NCBI GenBank assembly: GCA_903959905.1
Contig: CAJBYO010000029.1
Location: 62,001-126,000 of the forward strand
Length of the DNA stretch: 64,000 nt
From: an uncultured Bacteroidales bacterium
GTDB taxonomy: Bacteria > Bacteroidota > Bacteroidia > Bacteroidales > FEN-979
Direction of reading: 5' to 3'
The translations under genes and the position numbers were made by a program. Shown piece after piece: positions 1 through 7,946 of the stretch (positions within the stretch are counted from its first letter, which is position 1; the number at the start of each line of letters is the position of its first letter). The notes beneath the pieces were generated by a model. It was not told the DNA's origin. It did not search any database and saw only the letters and a list, made by a program, of their open reading frames with translations.

Positions 1-17
1 CGAAAAAAACCAATGAA

Positions 18-2354
18 ATGAATCCTGTTTACCTTGATTATAATGCAACCACGCCGATGGATCCGCTTGTGATTGACGCCATCAGGCCATACCTGGAGCA
101 ATATTTTGGAAACCCGTCAAGTATGCATGCATATGGCGTTTCAGCAAAACTGGCAGTGGAAAAAGCAAGGAAGCAGGTTGCGCTCTTGCTGAATGCCCAT
201 CCCGACGAGATTGTTTTTACCAGTGGTGGTACCGAGTCAAATAATTTCGCCATCAAAGGTGCTGCGTTTGTCAGCCGGTCGAAGGGAAACCATATCATCA
301 CCAGCAGTATTGAACATCCGGCGGTGACTGAGGTTTGTCATTTTCTTGAAAAATTTGGATTCAACATTACCTGGCTGCCTGTCGACGCTTCAGGGATGGT
401 TGATGCAGCCGATGTGAGGCGGGCGATCACCCCGCAAACCGTCCTGATCACTGTAATGCATGCCAACAACGAAACAGGCACCATTCAACCGGTGGACGAA
501 ATTGGCAGCCTGGCACGGGAGCATAACATCCTGTTTCATTGCGACGCTGCACAGTCGGTCGGGAAAATCCCGGTAAACGTTCGGAAATCAGGGATTGACC
601 TGCTTTCGGTGGCAGGACATAAGCTGTATGCCCCGAAGGGTGTGGGGGTGCTTTACATCCGCCGGGGCGTGAAACTTGAAAAGCTGATGCACGGAGCAGA
701 TCATGAGTCAAATCTCCGGGCAGGAACCGAAAATGTGATGGAAATTGCCGGACTCGGGATGGCAGCTGAACTGGCCATGGATGCCCTGCGGCATAACACC
801 CCGTCAATCATGAAGGACCTGCGTGATAAGCTTCACAGGGGTATTTTGGACGATATCCCGGAGGTACGGTTAAACGGCCACCCTGAAAGGCGGCTGCCCA
901 ACACGCTGAGCCTGGGGTTCCCGGGTGTTGAAGCTGCGCTGATGCTTGATGAGATGAAGGGATTGGCTGCATCTGCAGGAGCTGCCTGCCATGCCGACCA
1001 GGCAGAAGTGTCGGGGGTGCTGTCGGCGATGAATGTTCCATGGGAGTATGCGATCGGAACTATCCGGTTTTCTGTGGGGAGGATGAGCAGTGCTGAGGAA
1101 ATTGAAGAAGCGATTCCGATAATTGTAAATGCGTATAACAGGTTGAAGGGGAGGGGAGAGAGGGCGAATTATGAATTACGAATTACGAATGACGAGTTAG
1201 GCTTTGCAGGTGATCGGGTGGAGGAACGAAGGGTGGAGATAGAAATGGAAAGTGCTGAATATCAAGTTTTAGATGACAATTATCAGGTGCTGGATGCCAA
1301 TTATCATATGCAGGGGGCTGGGGTGGAGATCAGGTTGACGGAGTACACCCATGCACTGGGGTGTGCGTGCAAGATCAGGCCACAACTGCTTGAGAAAATA
1401 CTTTCGGGCCTCCCGGGCAAAAACAACCCGGCTATCCTGGTGGGCCATGAAACGTCGGATGATGCTGCGGTATACCAGGTCAATGAGACCACTGCCATTG
1501 TTCAGACCGTCGATTTCATTCCGCCCGTGGTTGACGACCCTTATATGTATGGAGCCATCTCTGCTGCTAACGCTTTGAGCGATGTGTATGCAATGGGAGG
1601 TAAGCCCGTTTTTGCACTGAGCATCGTGGGGTTTCCCGACAGGAAACTCCCCATGGAGGTCCTGGAGCAGATACTGAAAGGTGCAAATGATAAAGTTGCA
1701 GAGGCCGGAATCCAGGTGATAGGGGGGCACAGCATTGAAGACAGCGAGCCTAAATTCGGGCTGGTCGTAACCGGGCTGGTTCACCCGGGTAGTATCCTGC
1801 GTAATTCAGGCGCACAGCCGGGCGACCGGTTGATCCTCACCAAACCCATCGGAACCGGGATCATTACAACCGCCATCAAACGGGGGCTTGCCAGCGAAAC
1901 AGCTACCAGCCAGGTGATGCAGGTGATGGCTGAACTCAACCGTGTCGCAGCAGAGGTTATGATCGGCTTCGGAGTGAATGCATGCACCGATGTGACTGGG
2001 TTCGGGCTGCTCGGACATCTGAAGGAGATGGTGGAGGGAGCCGGGGTACAGGCTGTTTTAAATATAGCAGACATCCCTGTGATGGATGCAGCCTGGGAAT
2101 ACGCAGCCGCAGGAGCCATTCCCGGAGGCACCAAAAACAACCTGGATTATGTAAAGCGGGTGATCAGATGGAGTCCTGAAACTCCGGAACTGATGAAGTT
2201 CATCCTGGCAGATGCCCAAACATCGGGGGGATTGCTGATATCGGTACCTGCAGACAACGCATCAGCGCTGCTTGCAGGGCTCAAGGCAAAGGGGATTACC
2301 GCCGCCGCCATTATCGGAAGTATTGCTGCAGGTAAACCTCTGATTATTGCTTAA
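18..2354 (+). CDS. selD: Selenocysteine lyase/cysteine desulfurase fused to selenophosphate synthetase (SelD)
   Basis: A 778-residue fusion. Residues 1-380 are a class V PLP enzyme of the NifS/SCLY type: LDYNATTP near the start, SGGTESNN, the PLP lysine K202 in SVAGHKLYAPKG and catalytic C324 in SAGAACHAD. The AACH context and the following FSVGR stretch resemble mammalian selenocysteine lyase more than IscS. Residues 436-778 are SelD, with catalytic C449 and K452 in GCACK, DDAAVY, GGKPVFALS, GGHSIE, DVTGFGLLGH and DAQTSGGLL. The family reaction is selenide + ATP -> selenophosphate. The inferred role is direct supply of selenium from Sec or Cys to the synthetase. The catalytic residue is Cys, not Sec. 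The linker (about 383-435) is low-complexity and contains an in-frame copy of an intergenic repeat word. The 3' end overlaps the convergent peptidase gene by 11 bp. Confidence 0.93.
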   Translation: MNPVYLDYNATTPMDPLVIDAIRPYLEQYFGNPSSMHAYGVSAKLAVEKARKQVALLLNAHPDEIVFTSGGTESNNFAIKGAAFVSRSKGNHIITSSIEHPAVTEVCHFLEKFGFNITWLPVDASGMVDAADVRRAITPQTVLITVMHANNETGTIQPVDEIGSLAREHNILFHCDAAQSVGKIPVNVRKSGIDLLSVAGHKLYAPKGVGVLYIRRGVKLEKLMHGADHESNLRAGTENVMEIAGLGMAAELAMDALRHNTPSIMKDLRDKLHRGILDDIPEVRLNGHPERRLPNTLSLGFPGVEAALMLDEMKGLAASAGAACHADQAEVSGVLSAMNVPWEYAIGTIRFSVGRMSSAEEIEEAIPIIVNAYNRLKGRGERANYELRITNDELGFAGDRVEERRVEIEMESAEYQVLDDNYQVLDANYHMQGAGVEIRLTEYTHALGCACKIRPQLLEKILSGLPGKNNPAILVGHETSDDAAVYQVNETTAIVQTVDFIPPVVDDPYMYGAISAANALSDVYAMGGKPVFALSIVGFPDRKLPMEVLEQILKGANDKVAEAGIQVIGGHSIEDSEPKFGLVVTGLVHPGSILRNSGAQPGDRLILTKPIGTGIITTAIKRGLASETATSQVMQVMAELNRVAAEVMIGFGVNACTDVTGFGLLGHLKEMVEGAGVQAVLNIADIPVMDAAWEYAAAGAIPGGTKNNLDYVKRVIRWSPETPELMKFILADAQTSGGLLISVPADNASALLAGLKAKGITAAAIIGSIAAGKPLIIA
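1166..1310. repeat. Low-complexity linker repeat inside the lyase-SelD fusion
   Basis: Positions 1173-1190 read GAATTACGAATTACGAAT and are followed by GACGAG. The same 18-mer is at 48471-48488 in the intergenic gap after hppD. A second short tandem encodes YQVLDDNYQVLDANY at about 1261-1305. Both lie between the two catalytic domains and stay in frame. Confidence 0.85.
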
Positions 2355-4125
2355 GCGATTCAACGAGCTTTTCGTCATAGATTTTTCCGACCGGGTAAAC
2401 TCCCTTCCGGTTATCGGTATAGGGTGATTTGCTGTAAAACCAGTTAAGAATCATCTGCGGGTTTTTTGCAAAGGCCGTATCTGACGCTTTTTTTTGTTCA
2501 AACTCCTGTTTCAGTCCCGGAGTTTCAGCCAGCATCTCCCTGGCCATTTTCTCTATTACATAGGATTCCCCATACTCCTTCTGTTCAAAGGCTGCATCAA
2601 AAAAGCCCCAGTAAACAAATGAGCCATTCCCTTGTGGCTCAAGGATATGAGGAATGATGCGCCCTGCCGGCTGCATTACTTCAACAAGTGCCGATCCTGC
2701 AGGAAAAACACGGGATTCTTCCATGTCATCGTATTCTATGTTTGTCAAGGGGTGACGGCCTTCATACGGGTTTTGCTGCCATTTGGGATTTTTAAAGCGG
2801 CATGTGGAAACCCTTACGGTGGCATCCCTTTTAAGTTCTGTGATCCTGATTCCGTGGATTTTCAATCTTTCAATAACAGCACTCCACTCGGCCGGGACGA
2901 TATAGGCATAGGGAAGTTTCACGGTTTTTTCCGGCACCGCCGAGGAAAAATACGGAAGGTGCATGGTGATGGGGACCTTGCTGTACTGAAACCAGTCGCC
3001 CCCGCTCAGGTCACTCTTTACATCGTTGTACTCCACCCCAAGGAAACTGACCATGGTGCTGTCGTCGGTGCGGGTTTTGAACCGGAGTGGGAAGGGTGTT
3101 TTCAGGAAATCCGTTGAACTGGCATACCCGTCGGCCTGCTGAATCAGTTTTCGCAGATTCTTTGACTCGTCATTGAGAATCCTGATGGTGGTTTCCATGC
3201 ATTCGTAGGTGCCTTCCACACGCTGGCGGTAAGGTTTGAGCATGTGTGTCTCAATCAGGAGCCCCGGACGGTTCCGCAAGGCAGTATACCCCTGAGAAAG
3301 CATCGGCGGTGCCACTTCGGTGATCAGCCCGCTGCGCGGATCGTGCCAGTTCCTGAATCCCACGTAGGGAAACACCGGGTATCCGCTTTCGTTCAGGTGT
3401 AATTCCATCCCGGGGATAAAGGTCTTTTTGGTCCAGTTGGTGAGGCCTTCGTCCATGTCTCCGTAAATTTCCAGCAGGTAGGTAAGTACATACTGGTAAT
3501 CGGCGCCGTCGGTGGTATGGGAATCAATGAAAAAATCGGGCATCCATTTGTTGAACAATCGCATCCATGCCTGGATTTCAGGGGTATCGGCCTTGAGGAA
3601 ATCCCTGTTCAGGTTGAGGTTATTGGCGGTGGTGCGCCATCCCATCTGGGTAGGGCCATTCTGGTTGATGCGGTTAAAAGGGCCAAACCGTTCATGCCCG
3701 TCCACATTGAAGATCGGGATAAAAATGACAGACACATTATCAAGCATTTTGGATCCTTTGTCGCGGATGGCAAGGTCGCGGAACAGCATCAGCCCGGCAT
3801 CTTTCCCTTCACATTCCCCGGCATGGATACAGGCCTGTATCAGCAGCACCGCCCGGCCTGAATTGTGAATGGCCGCAGGATCACTTAAACCTTCCCTGTC
3901 AAGGATCAGCAGGGGCAGGTCCCTTCCCTGGGCGCTTTTGCCAAAAGTGGTATAGTTGATCATGTTTGAACCTGTGGCAAGTTGCCTGCAATAATCAATG
4001 GTTTCCTGGTACCTGGGAGTTTCGGTCATGCCCGATTTTTCATAATAGGTGACCCAGTCATTGGTTTGCGCCATCAGCGTCTGAAACATCATGATGACAG
4101 GCAAAAGGAGAAGTACTCTTTTCAT
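2344..4125 (-). CDS. Secreted M14-family zinc carboxypeptidase
   Basis: A 593-residue protein with an N-terminal signal peptide (MKRVLLLLPVIMMFQTLMAQ). The zinc-binding HxxE is H101/E104 in HAGECEGK, and the third ligand is probably H203 in DSHTTDGAD. NVDGHERF and NLNRDF are typical M14 substrate-binding surroundings. The family removes C-terminal residues from peptides; the signal peptide places this enzyme outside the cytoplasm. The start chosen is the ATG that opens the signal peptide, downstream of a TAnnTTTG promoter on this strand (4156-4163); an upstream in-frame ATG at 4188 lies beyond that promoter. No T9SS tail is recognisable at the C-terminus. Exact specificity is unknown. Confidence 0.85.
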   Translation of the reverse strand: MKRVLLLLPVIMMFQTLMAQTNDWVTYYEKSGMTETPRYQETIDYCRQLATGSNMINYTTFGKSAQGRDLPLLILDREGLSDPAAIHNSGRAVLLIQACIHAGECEGKDAGLMLFRDLAIRDKGSKMLDNVSVIFIPIFNVDGHERFGPFNRINQNGPTQMGWRTTANNLNLNRDFLKADTPEIQAWMRLFNKWMPDFFIDSHTTDGADYQYVLTYLLEIYGDMDEGLTNWTKKTFIPGMELHLNESGYPVFPYVGFRNWHDPRSGLITEVAPPMLSQGYTALRNRPGLLIETHMLKPYRQRVEGTYECMETTIRILNDESKNLRKLIQQADGYASSTDFLKTPFPLRFKTRTDDSTMVSFLGVEYNDVKSDLSGGDWFQYSKVPITMHLPYFSSAVPEKTVKLPYAYIVPAEWSAVIERLKIHGIRITELKRDATVRVSTCRFKNPKWQQNPYEGRHPLTNIEYDDMEESRVFPAGSALVEVMQPAGRIIPHILEPQGNGSFVYWGFFDAAFEQKEYGESYVIEKMAREMLAETPGLKQEFEQKKASDTAFAKNPQMILNWFYSKSPYTDNRKGVYPVGKIYDEKLVESLKQ

Positions 4126-4155
4126 GGTGCGCGGTTGGTTATTGTCAAATGACGA

Positions 4156-4163
4156 CAAAAATA
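4156..4163 (-). promoter_or_regulatory. Bacteroidota -7 element (TATTTTTG) for the M14 peptidase
   Basis: Reads TATTTTTG on the minus strand, about 31 bp upstream of the peptidase ATG, and fits the TAnnTTTG consensus. No convincing -33 element was found. It is paired with a divergent element at 4196. Confidence 0.45.
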
Positions 4164-4195
4164 GTGTTAATGGGTATTCAAGGTGCAATTTTGCC

Positions 4196-4203
4196 TAAAT
4201 TTG
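4196..4203 (+). promoter_or_regulatory. Bacteroidota -7 element (TAAATTTG) for the Asp-box protein
   Basis: TAAATTTG matches TAnnTTTG, 20 bp before the ATG at 4224. It supports that start over an upstream in-frame ATG at 4149. The -33 element is not clear. Confidence 0.45.
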
Positions 4204-4223
4204 TATCATTATCAAACCCCGCT

Positions 4224-5786
4224 ATGAACAAGTCCCTGCTGCTTTTTTGTTTTCTGATGTTATTCCTGGTCAGCAGAATGGAAGCCCAGTATCCGAACAT
4301 CGTTGTTGGTACCGCAAACGCTCCGAATGAGCCTTCCATCTGCATCAATCCGAAGAATCCGCAGCAGATGGTAGCCGGATCCAATACGTCCAACTACTAC
4401 TATTCGTCGGATGCCGGCCTTACCTGGACAGCGGGTGTGCTTACCTCAAGTTATGGTGTGTGGGGCGATCCGGTCGTTATCACAGATACTGCAGGGAATT
4501 TCTGCTTCTTTCACCTGTCTGTTCCCTCATGGCCTGAGTGGCTTGACCGGATTGTGTGCCAGAAGTCGTCGGATGGAGGCCAGACATGGAATGACGGTTC
4601 ATTCATGGGGCTGAACGGATCAAAAGATCAGGATAAGGAGTGGGCTGTAACAAACCCGGCGAACAACCATATTTATACGTGCTGGACGCAGTTTGACCTG
4701 TACAACAGTTCGGTACCGACCGACAGTTCCAACATTATGTTCAGCCGGTCAACAAACGGCGGAGCGTCATGGAGTACTGCAGTCAGGATCAACCGGAAAG
4801 CCGGCGACTGTCTTGACATGGACAACACCGTGGAAGGTGCTGTTCCTGCCGTTGGTCCCAACGGGGAGATCTATGTTTCGTGGGCCGGCCCCCTTGGACT
4901 GGTTTTTACAAAGTCAACGGATGGCGGAACAACATGGCCGGGAGATAACCTTGTCATCTGCGACATCCCGGGTGGCTGGGATTTTGGTTTGCCCGGGATC
5001 TACCGTGCAAACGGGCTGCCAATAACCTGTTGCGACCTCAGCAACGGTCCTTACCGCGGCACGGTATACATCAACTGGTCAGATCAGCGAAACGGGGAGG
5101 GGGATACCGATACCTGGATCGTTAAATCAACCGACGGGGGCGTCACCTGGACTTCACCTAAGCGTGTAAACGATGATCCCCCGGGCCGGCAACAGTTTTT
5201 CACCTGGATGACCATTGACCAGTCAAACGGCTACATTTACACTGTCTTTTACGACCGCCGCAATCACAGTGATAATCTCACTGACGTATATATGGCGGTG
5301 TCAAGGGACGGTGGTGAGACATTCACCAATTTCAAGGTGAGTGAATCACCCTTCAATCCGGATGCTTCGATCTTTTTTGGCGATTACACCAATGTTGCCG
5401 CGCATAACGACATTGTAAGACCCATCTGGACAAGGCTGCACAATGGCTCGTTAAGTGTGGTGACAGCCCTGGTTGACAGTATTTTTACAGGGATCACCCC
5501 GGAGAAAGTACTGGAGGCGCCCATCTCACTTGAACAGAACTATCCGAATCCCGTGGAGGATATCACCTACTTTTCATATAAAATTCACGAGCCTACTGTT
5601 GTGAGCTTAAAAGTTTATGACATCTACGGGCATGCGGTTGCCACTATTATTTCAGACCTCACGGTTTCTTCCGGCAAGCATATTGAACATTTCAGTCGTC
5701 GTGATTTCGGACTTTCCGCCGGGTTTTACTTTATTACATTAACGAGCAAAGAGTGGGCCGTCAGAAGGAAAATGGTAGTGGAATAG
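4224..5786 (+). CDS. Secreted Asp-box (BNR/sialidase-like propeller) protein with T9SS type A sorting domain
   Basis: A 520-residue protein with a signal peptide (MNKSLLLFCFLMLFLVSRMEAQ). At least six Asp-box motifs of the form SxDxGxxW are visible: SSDAGLTW, SSDGGQTW, STNGGASW, STDGGTTW, STDGGVTW and SRDGGETF. They indicate a six-bladed beta-propeller of the sialidase/BNR superfamily. The C-terminal ~80 residues begin LEQNYPNPVEDITYFSY and end in a basic KMVVE tail, which is a T9SS type A sorting domain. The protein is therefore expected to be exported through the outer membrane and attached to the surface or released. No sialidase catalytic set (Arg triad, Tyr/Glu) was identified, so enzymatic activity is uncertain. 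Confidence 0.85.
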   Translation: MNKSLLLFCFLMLFLVSRMEAQYPNIVVGTANAPNEPSICINPKNPQQMVAGSNTSNYYYSSDAGLTWTAGVLTSSYGVWGDPVVITDTAGNFCFFHLSVPSWPEWLDRIVCQKSSDGGQTWNDGSFMGLNGSKDQDKEWAVTNPANNHIYTCWTQFDLYNSSVPTDSSNIMFSRSTNGGASWSTAVRINRKAGDCLDMDNTVEGAVPAVGPNGEIYVSWAGPLGLVFTKSTDGGTTWPGDNLVICDIPGGWDFGLPGIYRANGLPITCCDLSNGPYRGTVYINWSDQRNGEGDTDTWIVKSTDGGVTWTSPKRVNDDPPGRQQFFTWMTIDQSNGYIYTVFYDRRNHSDNLTDVYMAVSRDGGETFTNFKVSESPFNPDASIFFGDYTNVAAHNDIVRPIWTRLHNGSLSVVTALVDSIFTGITPEKVLEAPISLEQNYPNPVEDITYFSYKIHEPTVVSLKVYDIYGHAVATIISDLTVSSGKHIEHFSRRDFGLSAGFYFITLTSKEWAVRRKMVVE

Positions 5787-5844
5787 CCGCCAGCCTCTCA
5801 GAAACTTTTTACCCTTGTTTTGTTTCTTGTTCTTGAATTTTTGC

Positions 5845-5852
5845 TACCTTTG
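5845..5852 (+). promoter_or_regulatory. Candidate promoter (TACCTTTG) for the first TetR gene
   Basis: TACCTTTG matches TAnnTTTG. A TTTTG lies about 22 bp upstream and could serve as the -33 element. The leader to the ATG at 5949 would be about 90 nt. Confidence 0.4.
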
Positions 5853-5948
5853 TCATCCCGTGGATATAAGGTCCGCCGGGTTTACTAAGTAGGAAAAGAT
5901 GCAGATTATGTGTTACTTGCATAAAATGTATCTCTATAATTGAGCCAA

Positions 5949-6575
5949 ATGGATAAAGCGCTTATAGACATTCTGGAGAGAGTCAGGGAACTCTTTTACA
6001 AATACGGAGTTCGCAGTGTTTCTGTAGATGATATCTGCCGCGACCTGGGAATGTCAAAAAAGAAACTCTACCAGTTTGTTTCCAGTAAAACAGAACTGGT
6101 TGAGAAACTGCTGGAGCTGGAGCGCCAGAATTTTGAGATCATTTTTGAACATCATAATTTTGAGGGTGTCAATGCCATTGACATTTTGCTGATTGTTAGC
6201 CGCGACCTGGGCGACCGTTTCCGGGATGTAAGCCCTTCCATGACATTTGATCTTAAGAAGTATTACCCTGATATTTATCATAAGCATGTGGATGAACGAA
6301 TTGAGTTTATCTATAATAAAATACAGATAAATCTCCAGAAGGGGATCAGCCAGGGCATGTACCGCGATGATCTGAGCATTGAGCTGGTTGCCCGGTTGTA
6401 TATCCGGAGGCTGATTGACCTCCACAACCCGGAATTTTTCCCTGCAGATAAATTCTCATTTCAAACCCTGTTTGACGTTATGTTTGATAATTTCATCCGT
6501 GGCATTGCCAAAATCAACGGTATTGAATACTATGAAAAACAAAAGCGGAAGGTAAACTTTAAAAAATTTAATTGA
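5949..6575 (+). CDS. TetR/AcrR-family regulator adjacent to tolC
   Basis: A 208-residue protein. The N-terminal TetR helix-turn-helix is SVDDICRDLGMSKKKLYQFV, followed by a divergent all-helical ligand-binding domain. It is a clear paralogue of the regulator at 12601: both have ILE(R/K)V, YG(V/I)(K/R)SV, PSM..D(L/I)(R/K)KYYP and GLYR-like blocks. The ATG at 5949 is preferred over an in-frame TTG nine bases upstream. The gene lies 5 bp upstream of the tolC homologue and is probably co-transcribed with it. Its likely role is local control of the efflux genes; the ligand is unknown. Confidence 0.85.
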   Translation: MDKALIDILERVRELFYKYGVRSVSVDDICRDLGMSKKKLYQFVSSKTELVEKLLELERQNFEIIFEHHNFEGVNAIDILLIVSRDLGDRFRDVSPSMTFDLKKYYPDIYHKHVDERIEFIYNKIQINLQKGISQGMYRDDLSIELVARLYIRRLIDLHNPEFFPADKFSFQTLFDVMFDNFIRGIAKINGIEYYEKQKRKVNFKKFN

Positions 6576-6580
6576 TTAAA

Positions 6581-7945
6581 ATGAACTACCGGATTCTCTT
6601 TACAACCCTTATAATCAGCCTTTTTATATCATGGACAGCCCGGGCACAGGCACCTGGTAATTCTGGCGCCGCAACAGTGAGTTTTTCACTTGAGCAGGCC
6701 CAGGCCTTTGCATGGGAAAACAACTACGACCTGAAGAACTCCACTACCGATGTTGAGATTGCCCGCCGGATGGTGAAGCAAAATACAGCCATCGGGTTGC
6801 CCCAGATAAATGCCAACCTTGATTATACCGATTATATCGTGCAGCCAACCACGCTGCTTCCGGGTGAAATATTCCAGAAGCCTGCCGGATCCATGTATGC
6901 CGTCACCTTCGGGACAACCTATAATGCGACGCTGAAAGGAACGCTGACCCAGCTTATATACAGCGGCCAGTACCTGGTTGGCTTGCAAACAGCCAAAGCT
7001 TTCCTGGAAACTTCAAAGCAGAAAAACCTAAGGGATAAAGTTGATGTGCGTGACCAGGTGGCTGATAACTATATCCGTCTTCTTGTTGTTGAAGAGGCCA
7101 TCAAGATACTGGATTCAACTTATATAGTGGTGAGTAAACTGGTGGAGGAAGCCAGGAAGAGCTATGAGGCCGGTGTGATTGAAGATATTGACGTTGACCA
7201 GGCTGACCTTAACAAATCAAACCTTGAAGCAACCATTACCTACACGAAAAACCTGAGGAACCTGGCCTATGCGAACCTGAAATTTGTGATCGGGCTGAAA
7301 GATAACCAGGAACTGGTACTCACCGACAATCTTGAATTTTTCCTCGCGCAGGTTAACCGTGATGCGCTCGTCAACCAGCCATTCAATTACAAGTCAAACC
7401 TTGATTATGTTCTCCTGAAAAAGGCCGATTATCTTACACTTATGCAATACAAGCTGGCGAAGACGGCTTACCAGCCAACCCTCACGGGATTCCTTACCGG
7501 ATCAGCCAATGCCCAGCGGAACACCTGGAACTTTTTTGAGACCGGCGAAAAATGGTATCCGACGGTTATTTTCGGTGTTTCTCTTCAGATACCTATCTGG
7601 AGCAGCGGGAGCAGGAAGTACTCAGTTGACCAGGCCCGGCTCAATGTTGAAAAGACGAAGGTGACTGATGAGAAGATGCGGGTAGGACTTGAACTCCAGG
7701 TGGCTACTGCAAAGACAGATTTCAGCAATGCTTATGCCATATACCAGAACAAGGTAAAGGGTTTCAAGACAGCACTCAAGATCTACGAAAAGACCATGGA
7801 GAAATACAAGCAGGGGATGGTTGGCAGCACTGACCTGAATCAGCGTTATAACCAGTTCCTTGTCTCAAACAATGACTACATGCAGTCAATTGCCACAGTG
7901 CTCAGTCAGAAAATCAGGCTGAATAAACTGCTGGAGCAGTACTAA
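6581..7945 (+). CDS. TolC-family outer membrane efflux channel
   Basis: A 454-residue protein with a signal peptide (MNYRILFTTLIISLFISWTARAQ). It has long alpha-helical stretches and the internal duplication typical of outer membrane efflux proteins. FSLEQAQAFAWENNYDLKNS near the N-terminus is the usual OEP repeat start, and the C-terminal copy ends SNNDYMQSIATVLSQKIRLNKLLEQY. It should form the outer-membrane tunnel for the RND pump encoded convergently at 7947. The ATG at 6581 is chosen; an in-frame TTG at 6572 overlaps the TetR stop. The stop lies 1 bp from the stop of the pump gene, so the two halves of the system converge tail to tail. Confidence 0.92.
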   Translation: MNYRILFTTLIISLFISWTARAQAPGNSGAATVSFSLEQAQAFAWENNYDLKNSTTDVEIARRMVKQNTAIGLPQINANLDYTDYIVQPTTLLPGEIFQKPAGSMYAVTFGTTYNATLKGTLTQLIYSGQYLVGLQTAKAFLETSKQKNLRDKVDVRDQVADNYIRLLVVEEAIKILDSTYIVVSKLVEEARKSYEAGVIEDIDVDQADLNKSNLEATITYTKNLRNLAYANLKFVIGLKDNQELVLTDNLEFFLAQVNRDALVNQPFNYKSNLDYVLLKKADYLTLMQYKLAKTAYQPTLTGFLTGSANAQRNTWNFFETGEKWYPTVIFGVSLQIPIWSSGSRKYSVDQARLNVEKTKVTDEKMRVGLELQVATAKTDFSNAYAIYQNKVKGFKTALKIYEKTMEKYKQGMVGSTDLNQRYNQFLVSNNDYMQSIATVLSQKIRLNKLLEQY

Positions 7946-7946
7946 A

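Noticed and set aside
1362..1373. Selenocysteine at the SelD catalytic site
   Set aside because: The catalytic position is a TGT Cys codon in GCACK; no in-frame TGA occurs.
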